In this document: positions 25,924 through 32,932 of the stretch, piece after piece
How positions within the stretch are numbered: the first letter of the stretch is position 1
How the letters are laid out: the number at the start of each line of letters is the position of its first letter
Source of the DNA: an uncultured Clostridia bacterium
GTDB lineage: Bacteria > Bacillota > Clostridia > Christensenellales > Aristaeellaceae
Assembly: GCA_934670175.1 (NCBI GenBank)
Contig: CAKUOX010000003.1
Span: 10,383-74,382, forward strand
DNA: 64,000 bases
Direction: 5' to 3'
The notes under the pieces: generated by a model
What the model was told of the DNA's origin: nothing
The model's database searches: none
What the model saw: the letters and a program-made list of their open reading frames with translations, nothing else
Program-made: the position numbers and the translations under genes

Positions 25924-27216
25924 TCACTCGCGCCTGCGCAATATTTCGAAGCGCTTGTCGATATAATATTCTGCCAGCCCCAGGCCGCTGTCCTCGGGCG
26001 GAATATGACCGTAGTCAAAGGTCAGGCCGTGCATCAGCAAATTGCCGCACCGCTGACCGGACATGGAGCGCAGCCTCTGCAAAAAGCTGCCGCCTAGCCG
26101 TTCGATGCCGCCGCCGATGATCACGCGGCGAATGCCCGTAACGCACACCACGCTGTAAATGCCTGCGAACAGCTGCGCCGCCACATTGTCTATGGCCTCG
26201 CAGATTTCGCGCTCGCCCGCGTCGCAGGCACAGCCGATCATTTCCGGCGTGAGCTTGCCGGGCTGCCCCTGACGGAGCTTTAAAAATGTCTCCACGGGCT
26301 TGAACGCCGCGATCTGGCTCACATGATCCACCACGGCGTCCAGGTTCACATATTGCTCCAGGCAGCCGCGGCCGCCGCATGAGCAGGGACGCCCGCGGTA
26401 ATTGATGCTGACGTGGCCGATCTCGCCTGCGAAGCCGTCTTTGCCGGTAAATACCTCGCCCTCGGAGATGATACCCGCACCCACGCCGTCGCAGACGTTA
26501 ACGTAGATCAGGTTCTCCTCCTGCTGACCCATGCCGTCCAGGCGCTTTTTTTCCGCATAGGCAAGCGACTGCGAGCTGTTGCCGAAGAACAGCGTGACGC
26601 CCAGTTCCTTCTCGAGCTCCTCCATCACCTCTCGGCGAATGGAAATATGCAGCGTGGACAGTGAAAACAGCTTCTTTTCCGACAGATAGATGCCCGGAAA
26701 GCTCACGCACACGGCCAAAGCAATCTCCGGCTGATACAGTTTGGAGCGTCTGAGCAGTATGTCGCGAATCAGCTCCGCATAATCGGCGCTGGCGTCCGGA
26801 TTCGGGTCGGGCGCATCCACGTCAAAGCCGCCGTATTGCTCGGCGGAATGGTTCAGAAACAGCGTCTCCAGTGGCTCCATTTTCAGGTTATACAGCGTGT
26901 AGCGCACGCCGTAGCGCCCCAGCGAAAACACCGGTATCTGCCGGCCGGCGGCGTTGATGCACAGGTTAATCGGCTTACGCCCCGTCTGCATCGTGCGGGC
27001 ATAGCCGGCTTCCAGCACCAGTCCCTCGCGCACCAGCTCGTCCACGAGCGCAGAAACTGTGGTCGGGCTCAGGCCGGTGACGCGCACGAGATCCGCGCGC
27101 GCCATATCGCGGTTCCGATTCAGCAAATTGAACAAATGCTTGATATTTTCCTCTTTGATGATCTGCTGGTTGGTCAGCCGCCCCGCGCTGCTTTGCCGCT
27201 CTGAAAGATAATTCAT
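25924..27216 (-). CDS. ROK family transcriptional regulator (NagC/XylR type)
   Basis: 430 residues. An N-terminal winged helix (NQQIIKEENIKHLFNLL through LSPTTVSALVDELVREGLV) precedes a ROK sugar-kinase-like domain with the ROK loop GEIGHVSINYRGRPCSCGGRGCLEQYVN. That contains the zinc ligands (C-x-C-G-x2-G-C-x-E). Such proteins repress sugar genes and release DNA on binding a sugar or sugar phosphate. It lies upstream of the Gfo/NagB-like operon on the same strand with a separate promoter between, so that operon is the likely target. A TATAAT with extended TG (27265-27260) precedes the gene. Confidence 0.94.
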   Translation of the reverse strand: MNYLSERQSSAGRLTNQQIIKEENIKHLFNLLNRNRDMARADLVRVTGLSPTTVSALVDELVREGLVLEAGYARTMQTGRKPINLCINAAGRQIPVFSLGRYGVRYTLYNLKMEPLETLFLNHSAEQYGGFDVDAPDPNPDASADYAELIRDILLRRSKLYQPEIALAVCVSFPGIYLSEKKLFSLSTLHISIRREVMEELEKELGVTLFFGNSSQSLAYAEKKRLDGMGQQEENLIYVNVCDGVGAGIISEGEVFTGKDGFAGEIGHVSINYRGRPCSCGGRGCLEQYVNLDAVVDHVSQIAAFKPVETFLKLRQGQPGKLTPEMIGCACDAGEREICEAIDNVAAQLFAGIYSVVCVTGIRRVIIGGGIERLGGSFLQRLRSMSGQRCGNLLMHGLTFDYGHIPPEDSGLGLAEYYIDKRFEILRRRE

Positions 27217-27259
27217 TCGCTTGCATCCTTATCTAAACGCTATATTAATTATTTTTATC

Positions 27260-27265
27260 ATTATA
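27260..27265 (-). promoter_or_regulatory. -10 element of the ROK regulator promoter
   Basis: TGC-TATAAT on the minus strand (TATAAT 27265-27260), about 45 bases before the ATG; the -35 is weak (TGGATA). Confidence 0.6.
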
Positions 27266-27322
27266 GCACATATGCAAAGAATTATCCACTTCCAAACAAA
27301 TGATTGTAGAATATATTCTGTT

Positions 27323-27898
27323 TTATTGCTTAATAATTGGTATTCTGGTATAGGAATTACCTTTTTCCGAGAAACAAACGGCATAGCCCGCGCCAAATTC
27401 TGGCTGCCATGCGTACATGTGACGGTTTTCTTCAGGAAACCAGTGCGCCATCAGGCAGGCGATCACGCCGCCGTGGCATACGATCAGCGCATTGTCCGGC
27501 ACGCCCTGTATCGCGGCAAGCACGCGCGCTCTGAAGGCATTCGACGATTCGCCGCCGGGCGGTACGGCACAGCCGCTCTCATCCGTGATCCATGCCTGAT
27601 AATCCGGATCCGCACAGAGCTCGGCATAGCTGTGCTGCTCAAACCTTCCAAAATCGATCTCCCGCAGGCCATCGACGCGGCGATCCGCTTCGCGCCCAAA
27701 CAACAGCAGCGCCGTCTCGTCGCAGCGCCGCATGCCGCTTGAAATGAGCACAAGGTCTCGCGCGTCCGGATAACGCGCTGTCGCACGTTTTTCCGACAGC
27801 ATGCGCTTTCCAGCCTCCGAAAGCGGCAGATCGCTGCTGCCGCAGTACAGGCGGCGCTCGTTGGCTGCCGTCATGCCATGACGAATCAGATAGATCAT
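27323..27898 (-). CDS. cobC: Histidine phosphatase, probable alpha-ribazole-5'-phosphate phosphatase
   Basis: 191 residues. The phosphoglycerate-mutase-like active site is LIRHGMTAAN near residue 5; the second His is in IVCHGGVIACL and the conserved Glu in REIDFGRFE. The ATG at 27898 overlaps the stop of the CobU-like gene by 4 bases, and it is the last gene of the cobalamin operon, which supports the CobC role (dephosphorylation of alpha-ribazole or cobalamin phosphate). From sequence alone another small-molecule phosphatase is possible. Confidence 0.87.
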   Translation of the reverse strand: MIYLIRHGMTAANERRLYCGSSDLPLSEAGKRMLSEKRATARYPDARDLVLISSGMRRCDETALLLFGREADRRVDGLREIDFGRFEQHSYAELCADPDYQAWITDESGCAVPPGGESSNAFRARVLAAIQGVPDNALIVCHGGVIACLMAHWFPEENRHMYAWQPEFGAGYAVCFSEKGNSYTRIPIIKQ

Positions 27899-28275
27899 TG
27901 TCGTATCACCTGCGGTATGCCGCAAAACAGGCGCGTAACGCGCGCGGCGTGCTGCGCAAGATAGTTATTCAGCCTGCCGTTCTCCTCACGCCAGAGCCGC
28001 ATTTCGGCATCCATCGGCACCACGCCGCATGAAAAATCCAAGCCGATCAGCATTTTATCCGCCCATTCGCCGCTGTGCCACTCAAAATAGGAAACGACGC
28101 TTTCACCGCGCCGCACGCAGCCCAGGACAAACAGCTCGAGCCCGTTAAAAGCATCCGCCGCCGTAAAGTCGATTTCGCGCATATCCGCATCCAGATGCAC
28201 GATCCTCGACGCGCCGCGCGTATTTTGGGCGTATTCCTCCATCCCCTGATAGGCGCCGCCGAATATAAACTCCAT
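27895..28275 (-). CDS. Short CobU-like protein without a P-loop
   Basis: 126 residues. It resembles the C-terminal part of CobU (adenosylcobinamide kinase/guanylyltransferase): GVVPMDAEMRLWREENGRLN then LAQHAARVTRLFCGIPQVI matches the CobU G-IVP...R-FRD-G--NQ-LA pattern. The N-terminus starts like CobU (MEFIFGGAYQGMEEYA), but the nucleotide loop GGxxxGKS is replaced by GGAYQGMEE. It lies between cobS and cobC with tight spacing and a clear GGGAGG ribosome site. It may complement the full-length-looking CobU at 29025-29555, which lacks this C-terminal signature. Confidence 0.72.
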   Translation of the reverse strand: MEFIFGGAYQGMEEYAQNTRGASRIVHLDADMREIDFTAADAFNGLELFVLGCVRRGESVVSYFEWHSGEWADKMLIGLDFSCGVVPMDAEMRLWREENGRLNNYLAQHAARVTRLFCGIPQVIRQ

Positions 28276-28290
28276 AATTGTCTGCCTCCC

Positions 28291-29028
28291 TCAGCGCAGG
28301 ATCGCCAATGCCACAAGGCCGCACAGCTCCGAGACCGTGAGTGAAAAGCCCGCCAGATCACCTGACACGCCGCCCAGCGCGCGCGCACACCAGCGCATAG
28401 CCAGCGCATAGCCGCCGCCGACCGCCGCACCCACGACCAGTCCGCGCCAGCCAAGTGCAGCGCCCAGCGCCGCAAGCGCCAACGCTCCCTGTGCCAGCAC
28501 GGCGACTGTGAAGCACGCAGGCGCGACATCGGAAGCGGCATACTGGCTGTGTCCCAGCGGCCTGAGCCTGAGCACGCAAAGCGCCGAGCCACAGCGCGAC
28601 AGCACCGGAATCAGCATGAGCGCAGCGCAGCGTTCAACGGACGCCGCAGCCGCGAATTGCAGCATGAACAGCAGTGCGATCATCACCACGGCGAACGAGC
28701 CGACGTGCGAATCCTTCAGTATGCGCAGGCGTTCCTCGCGGCTGCGCCAGGAGAGCATCGCATCCGACGTATCCATATAGCCGTCCAGATGGATAAAGCC
28801 CGTCAGCAGAAACGGTGCGGCGGCAATCAGCGCACCTGCCAGCAGCGGCGGCAAAAAGCGCTTCGCCAGCAGCGCCAGCGCCCACCAGAGCGCGCCGAGC
28901 ACCAGTCCCACCAGCGGCAGGCAGGCGAGCATATGCCGTCTGAGCGCCTCGTCCCAGCTCTTCAAGCGCAGCGGTATCGCGCTGAACATGCCGAGCGCCA
29001 TCAAAAACGCCGTCCACAGCTTCTTCAC
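28291..29028 (-). CDS. cobS: Adenosylcobinamide-GDP ribazoletransferase (cobalamin synthase)
   Basis: 245 residues, polytopic membrane enzyme. It joins activated cobinamide to alpha-ribazole (phosphate) in the last step of B12 assembly. The family signature near residues 78-110 is clear: GFIHLDGYMDTSDAML then RILKDSHVGSFAV, holding the Asp residues that bind metal. A second signature, GGVSGDLAGF, is near the C-terminus. Its start overlaps the cobU stop by 4 bases (ATGA). Confidence 0.95.
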   Translation of the reverse strand: MKKLWTAFLMALGMFSAIPLRLKSWDEALRRHMLACLPLVGLVLGALWWALALLAKRFLPPLLAGALIAAAPFLLTGFIHLDGYMDTSDAMLSWRSREERLRILKDSHVGSFAVVMIALLFMLQFAAAASVERCAALMLIPVLSRCGSALCVLRLRPLGHSQYAASDVAPACFTVAVLAQGALALAALGAALGWRGLVVGAAVGGGYALAMRWCARALGGVSGDLAGFSLTVSELCGLVALAILR

Positions 29029-29555
29029 AGCGGTTTCGCCCCCTTATGACAGATCACACACCCGGCGGAGACCTCCAGCACATTATCGCATAGCTGCGCA
29101 AGGCGCCGATCCACGAAGGCCAGACCTCTGCGGTAACGCTCCGTCCATTCGTCGTAAATCGCCGCGTCTCCGTAAATATAATCCGAAACGAACACGGCGC
29201 TGCGCACGCTGCGCGCAAATATCTCCAGCTGCGCGGCCACGCGCTCGGGTGCGTCCGCGTCAAAGCCGCCGGGCGCAAACATTTCATTTGCCAGCAGCGC
29301 CGTCACACTGTCGAGCAGGAACGAACCGCCCTCATCCGCGCCTTTCAGGCAGGACGGAATATCCCGCCCGCATTCCAGCGTTTCAAAGCCCCAGCCGTCC
29401 CTGTCCTGAATGTGGCGCGCAATGCGCGCATCGTCCTCCGCGCCGGTAGAGATCATGGTCGCCACATAATACAGCGGCGCGCCCTCTGCCCTGGCCAGCC
29501 GCTGGGCATACCAGGATTTGCCGTTCTTGCAGCCGCCGGATATAAAGGTCAGCAT
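29025..29555 (-). CDS. cobU: CobU-type adenosylcobinamide kinase
   Basis: 176 residues. The P-loop SGGCKNGKSWYAQ near residue 8 follows the CobU pattern GGxRSGKS. YVATMISTGAEDDARIARHIQDR fits the CobU ATA...D-EM--RI--H--RR segment, and LLDSVTALLANEM fits the Walker B area. The C-terminal half (VSDYIYGDAAIYDEWTERYR) departs from the usual NEVG-GIVP...FRD--G--NQ motif. ATG 29555 has AGAGG upstream and lies 4 bases after the cobT stop; an upstream in-frame start would overlap cobT. It should phosphorylate and perhaps guanylylate adenosylcobinamide. Confidence 0.85.
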   Translation of the reverse strand: MLTFISGGCKNGKSWYAQRLARAEGAPLYYVATMISTGAEDDARIARHIQDRDGWGFETLECGRDIPSCLKGADEGGSFLLDSVTALLANEMFAPGGFDADAPERVAAQLEIFARSVRSAVFVSDYIYGDAAIYDEWTERYRRGLAFVDRRLAQLCDNVLEVSAGCVICHKGAKPL

Positions 29556-29559
29556 CCTT

Positions 29560-30633
29560 CTACCTCTGCAGGCGCGCGTCCGCACGAATCTCGGCAAGAT
29601 AGCCGTCGTCGATGCGTGCCTCGTCAAACGTCGCCATGTCCTTAAGCACCGTCAGCGCCGCGTCGATCACCTCAAAGGCGATCGGACAGCCACTGCCCTC
29701 GCCCAAGCGCATCTGCAGATCCAGCATGGGCTTAAGCCCCATTTCGCGTATTGCCAGCAGATAGCCGCGCTCGCAGGAAATGTGCGAGGCGAAGAGATAA
29801 TCAGCGCAGGCAGGCGCTATGCGACACGCGCACAGCGCCGCTACGGCGGAAATATAGCCGTCCACCACCACGGGCAGCCGCCGCGCCGCCGCGCCCAGAA
29901 ACGCGCCGCACATCGCCGCAATGTCGAAACCGCCCAGCTTTGAAAGCACATCCACCGGATCGCCGCGATCGGGCGCATAGCGTGTGATCGCGGCGTCGAT
30001 GATCTCACGCTTCCGCGCAAAGCCCTTATCGCTTACGCCGCCGCCGCGACCCACCGTCTCGCAGGCGGGGAGCTCCAGCAAGCACGAGAGCACCGCGCTG
30101 GAGGTGGTGGTATTGCCAATGCCCATCTCTCCCACGCCCAGAATCTCCACGCCCTCATCTGCCGCATCCGCCGCGGCCTGAATGCCGGTCTGAATGGCTT
30201 CCAGCGCCTGCGCGCGGGTCATCGCGGGCTCCACTGCCAGATTGCGCGTGCCATGCGCGATCTTCTTGTTAATGACGCCCTCCTGCGAAAAATCGGCGTT
30301 GATGCCTACGTCGTAGACGCGCAGCTCGGTGCGGAAATGCCTTGCGAGCACTGCCACGCCGGTGAGCCCGCGCGTGAAATTAATGGTCTGTGCCAGCGTG
30401 ACCGACTGCGGCGCGGAAGCCACGCCCTCGGCCACCACGCCGTTATCCGACGCAAATATCAGTATACGGCGCTTTTTGGCGTCGTTTTGCACGCGGCCGG
30501 TGATACCCGCAAAGCGCACGGAAATATCCTCCAGCGCACCCAGACTGCCCGGCGGCTTGGCAAGCGCCGCCTGCCGTTCTCGAGCGCGCCGCATCGCCTC
30601 CGCATCGAGCGGCGGAATGTGAATATCAAGCAT
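29560..30633 (-). CDS. cobT: Nicotinate-nucleotide-dimethylbenzimidazole phosphoribosyltransferase
   Basis: 357 residues, the usual length. It makes alpha-ribazole phosphate, the nucleotide loop of B12, from a lower-ligand base and nicotinate mononucleotide. Family motifs: LAKPPGSLGALEDI near the N-terminus, FASDNGVVAEGV, GEMGIGNTTTSSAV, RGGGVSDKGFARK and GGFDIAAMCGAFLGAA. The catalytic Glu lies near the C-terminus in the LRLGEGSGC-type motif (MRLGEGSGCPIAFEVIDAAL). The first 8 bases overlap the end of the preceding TIM-barrel gene. Confidence 0.96.
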   Translation of the reverse strand: MLDIHIPPLDAEAMRRARERQAALAKPPGSLGALEDISVRFAGITGRVQNDAKKRRILIFASDNGVVAEGVASAPQSVTLAQTINFTRGLTGVAVLARHFRTELRVYDVGINADFSQEGVINKKIAHGTRNLAVEPAMTRAQALEAIQTGIQAAADAADEGVEILGVGEMGIGNTTTSSAVLSCLLELPACETVGRGGGVSDKGFARKREIIDAAITRYAPDRGDPVDVLSKLGGFDIAAMCGAFLGAAARRLPVVVDGYISAVAALCACRIAPACADYLFASHISCERGYLLAIREMGLKPMLDLQMRLGEGSGCPIAFEVIDAALTVLKDMATFDEARIDDGYLAEIRADARLQR

Positions 30634-31372
30634 CTAAAAAGCCCTCCTTCGCCAAATACGCCATGCAGGCGCGCGCATCGCAGCTTTCGATGCACCAGAC
30701 GGCCTCCGGCGCATACCTCTCAAGCAGCTTGAGCGTATCGCGCATATCCAGCGTGCCTCTGTCCAGCGGCGCATGCGTATCGCGCGCGCCGTCGTTGTTG
30801 TGCAGGTGCACATGCCCGATATGCCGCCCAAACAGGCGTATCCAATCGGCCGTCGGAATTCTGGAGTAGGCGTTGGCGTGCCCCACGTCCAGACAGATTC
30901 GCACGCGCGGATCGTCCACGCCCTCGACCACCTGCAAAAGCGGCTCAGGCACAGGCTCCAGCACATTTTCAAGCATCATCTCAAAGCCTTCCGGCAGCTC
31001 CTGCGCGAAGCCGCGCCAGAACGAGATGGACTTGGGCACAAACCATTCTGGATAATATACCTGCGGTGCAAAGCCCGAATGCACGATCAGGCGATGGACG
31101 CCCAGCCGAACGCAGGTCTCGACCGCCTGACGATAGCGGTGCAGACTTACCGCGCCGATCATAGAATCAATGGCGCAGGGCGTAAGCTCATAGTAGGACG
31201 CGTGCAGCGAAAGCGGCGCAAACGGCGCAAGCTGACGCCGCTTTTCGGCGATCAGCGCTTCGTTTTCCATATTTTCCGCCTGACAAAAGGCGATAGTCTC
31301 CACACCTGTGCCCCACTTTGCGGCAAGCTCCGGCGCGGATGGATCCATTTCCGAAATCGTTATGCTTCGCAT
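30626..31372 (-). CDS. TIM-barrel sugar-phosphate isomerase/epimerase-like protein
   Basis: 248 residues of the AP-endonuclease-2 fold. Metal-site motifs are visible: SLHASYYEL, LIVHSGFAPQ, MLENVLEPVPEP, ICLDVGHANAYS, IGHVHLHNNDGARDTHAPLDRG and WCIESCD, i.e. His, Glu, Asp, His and Glu ligands in order. ATG 31372 is chosen; the frame stays open to 31759, but that part overlaps the riboswitch and a terminator and cannot be coding. It is the first gene after the cobalamin riboswitch and overlaps cobT by 8 bases, so it belongs to the B12 operon, though no step is assigned to it. Confidence 0.85.
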   Translation of the reverse strand: MRSITISEMDPSAPELAAKWGTGVETIAFCQAENMENEALIAEKRRQLAPFAPLSLHASYYELTPCAIDSMIGAVSLHRYRQAVETCVRLGVHRLIVHSGFAPQVYYPEWFVPKSISFWRGFAQELPEGFEMMLENVLEPVPEPLLQVVEGVDDPRVRICLDVGHANAYSRIPTADWIRLFGRHIGHVHLHNNDGARDTHAPLDRGTLDMRDTLKLLERYAPEAVWCIESCDARACMAYLAKEGFLDA

Positions 31373-31541
31373 CAAAAGCCGTCCCCTGTTAATAATTGAA
31401 TACTCCGAATCAAGACAATAGTCACAAAGCGATCCGGCGCAGCGGCGGGCGCGCCTTAAAGCAGCTATTGCGCATCCAACACCTTCTTCGCGAGGCTCGA
31501 GCTGCAATGACCAGCCCGACAGCTTTCCTGACTCCTGGCTT

Positions 31542-31579
31542 AAAAAAAACCGGTCGAACAGCGCCCCCTGCCCGACCGG
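31542..31579 (-). terminator. Terminator in the cobalamin-operon leader
   Basis: On the minus strand CCGGTCG (31579-31573), 16-base loop, CGACCGG (31556-31550), then eight T (31549-31542). It sits between the aptamer and the first gene and is probably the switched element of the expression platform. Confidence 0.82.
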
Positions 31580-31767
31580 CCTATCTGCGTTCGCACACCA
31601 GAGCGCCGCATGCCGGGGGATTTGGCCTGCAACACAATGACTGCGAACATAAAAAACAGGATATATCAGATTCTTCGCCGATACATCCCGCAACACATAT
31701 TTCGCCGCTGCTTCACGCCGAAATCGGAACATATCCTTCTTTGAGACCGAAGAAAGCAATACGCGAT

Positions 31768-31918
31768 CCGCAGGCAGGTTTTCTGACTAAGCCTCATCGC
31801 CTTGCGCGCCTTCTCGGCCTTTGACCAATGGCATCGTGCGCTCGGCTCCACATCACAGCAGCGGTCCTGTTGGGGAATTGCACCCCTATTCCCTTTCACC
31901 CCAAATCGGGTTCACCTG
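31768..31918 (-). ncRNA. Cobalamin riboswitch aptamer
   Basis: The minus strand carries GGTGAACCC, AAAGGGAATAGGGGTGCAA, the TCCCC-ACAG-ACCGCTGCTGTGA core (matching CCGCCACTGTGA), and the 3' conserved AGTCAGAAAACCTGCC (31788-31773), in the right order and spacing for the B12 class. It is preceded by a strong promoter and followed by a terminator and the B12 lower-ligand operon. Adenosylcobalamin or a related corrinoid is expected to lower expression. Confidence 0.93.
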
Positions 31919-31949
31919 AGGATTTCCGATATTCTGTTTTTCAATACGT

Positions 31950-31978
31950 ATTATAGCACAACTCCCCTGCTTTGTAAA
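31950..31978 (-). promoter_or_regulatory. Promoter of the cobalamin-riboswitch operon
   Basis: TTTACA (31978-31973), 17-base spacer, TATAAT (31955-31950), starting about 30 bases before the aptamer. Confidence 0.88.
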
Positions 31979-32002
31979 GCGCATGCAGATATTTTACCGA
32001 TG

Positions 32003-32278
32003 CTATTTTTCATCCTGCGCTTTCACGATCGCCACGATCTCGGAAAACTTTCCGGTAACATAATCGTAGCTCTCGCGCCTGTGCGGCAAAAGGCAGTTTG
32101 AGCAGTCCTTGATGCCGCTCTCCGTATAGCAGAAATGCCCGCCGCATTTCCTGCCCAGCGCGTACAGCGGGCAATAGCAGAACAGGCAGTTGAAGTTCTC
32201 CGGCCTGTCCGTGCTATGGCAGGGGAAATATTCGCATTCCCGATTTTGAAAAAAAGCGTAGTGCCGTTCATCCGCCAT
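32003..32278 (-). CDS. Cysteine-rich small domain protein (PF04071-like)
   Basis: 91 residues with nine Cys: YFPCH, FNCLFCYCPLY, GRKCGGHFCYTESGIKDCSNCLLPH. The pattern fits the cysteine-rich small domain family, which is often encoded near cobalamin genes; a metal-binding role is likely but the function is not established. Start uncertain: ATG 32278 (11 bases after GGAGG) or TTG 32284 (5 bases after it). The gene is directly upstream of the B12 riboswitch promoter on the same strand and divergent from the GreA-like gene. Confidence 0.8.
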   Translation of the reverse strand: MADERHYAFFQNRECEYFPCHSTDRPENFNCLFCYCPLYALGRKCGGHFCYTESGIKDCSNCLLPHRRESYDYVTGKFSEIVAIVKAQDEK

Positions 32279-32314
32279 GTTCAAATCAACCTCCAGATCT
32301 GTCTGCGGCAGCGC

Positions 32315-32343
32315 TTGAAATTTATCGCGCGCCGCGCTATAAT
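32315..32343 (+). promoter_or_regulatory. Promoter of the GreA-like gene
   Basis: TTGAAA (32315-32320), 17-base spacer, TATAAT (32338-32343), about 35 bases before the ATG. Confidence 0.85.
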
Positions 32344-32377
32344 GGGGCGGAAATCAATCCGCAAGGGGGCTTTAGCC

Positions 32378-32884
32378 ATGTATGACGAGTTGAGCGCCGT
32401 CGATATCCAAAAAATGCAGGAGGAAATCGACTACCGCATGCGAGAGGTCCGGCCAAAGATCATCGAGGATCTGAAAACCGCGCGCGGCTTTGGCGACCTG
32501 AGCGAGAATTACGAATACAAGGCCGCCAAGCAGGAGCTTCGCCGCTGCGACAGCCGCCTGCGCTACCTGCGCCGCATGATCAACACCGCGCGGGTCATTC
32601 CCGAAAAGGCGCCGAAGGACGGCGTGGTCGAGCTGTTCGACAAAGTAGAAATCTACTATGAGGACGATCAGGAGACCGAAACCATCCAGCTGATGACCAC
32701 GCTGCGCCAGGATGCGCTCAGCTCCATCATCAGTAAGGAATCGCCGCTCGGGCGCGCCGTGATGGGGCGCAGGGTCGGCGACCGCGTCGAGGTGCGCGTC
32801 AGCGACGACGTGCATTACTTCGTGCAGATCCGCGCCATCCATAAGGGTGCGGATGATGATTCCCTGCCCATCAGCAGCTTTTAA
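32378..32884 (+). CDS. GreA/GreB-family transcription elongation factor
   Basis: 168 residues. The N-terminal half is a coiled coil ending in ARGFGDLSENYEYKAAKQEL, close to the GreA GDLSENAEYxAAKE tip with its acidic residues, which reaches into RNA polymerase to stimulate cleavage of backtracked RNA. The C-terminal FKBP-like half has VELFDKVEIYYED and SPLGRAVMGRRVGDRVEV, matching the SPLGKALLGKKVGD motif. AAGGGGG precedes ATG 32378; a longer frame overlaps the promoter and is rejected. It may be a second Gre paralogue. Confidence 0.9.
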   Translation: MYDELSAVDIQKMQEEIDYRMREVRPKIIEDLKTARGFGDLSENYEYKAAKQELRRCDSRLRYLRRMINTARVIPEKAPKDGVVELFDKVEIYYEDDQETETIQLMTTLRQDALSSIISKESPLGRAVMGRRVGDRVEVRVSDDVHYFVQIRAIHKGADDDSLPISSF

Positions 32885-32932
32885 CGCAGCCTTGAACGCG
32901 ATCTCGGCCGACGCCGCGCCTTGTCCCCGAGC

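Noticed and set aside
31500..31545. Second cobalamin-type 3' motif (AAGCCAGGAGTCAGG on the minus strand)
   Set aside because: No aptamer core lies upstream of it at the proper distance; likely chance similarity.
31373..31759. N-terminal extension of the TIM-barrel protein
   Set aside because: The extension runs through the riboswitch leader and its terminator and shows no family similarity; the ATG at 31372 fits the family start.
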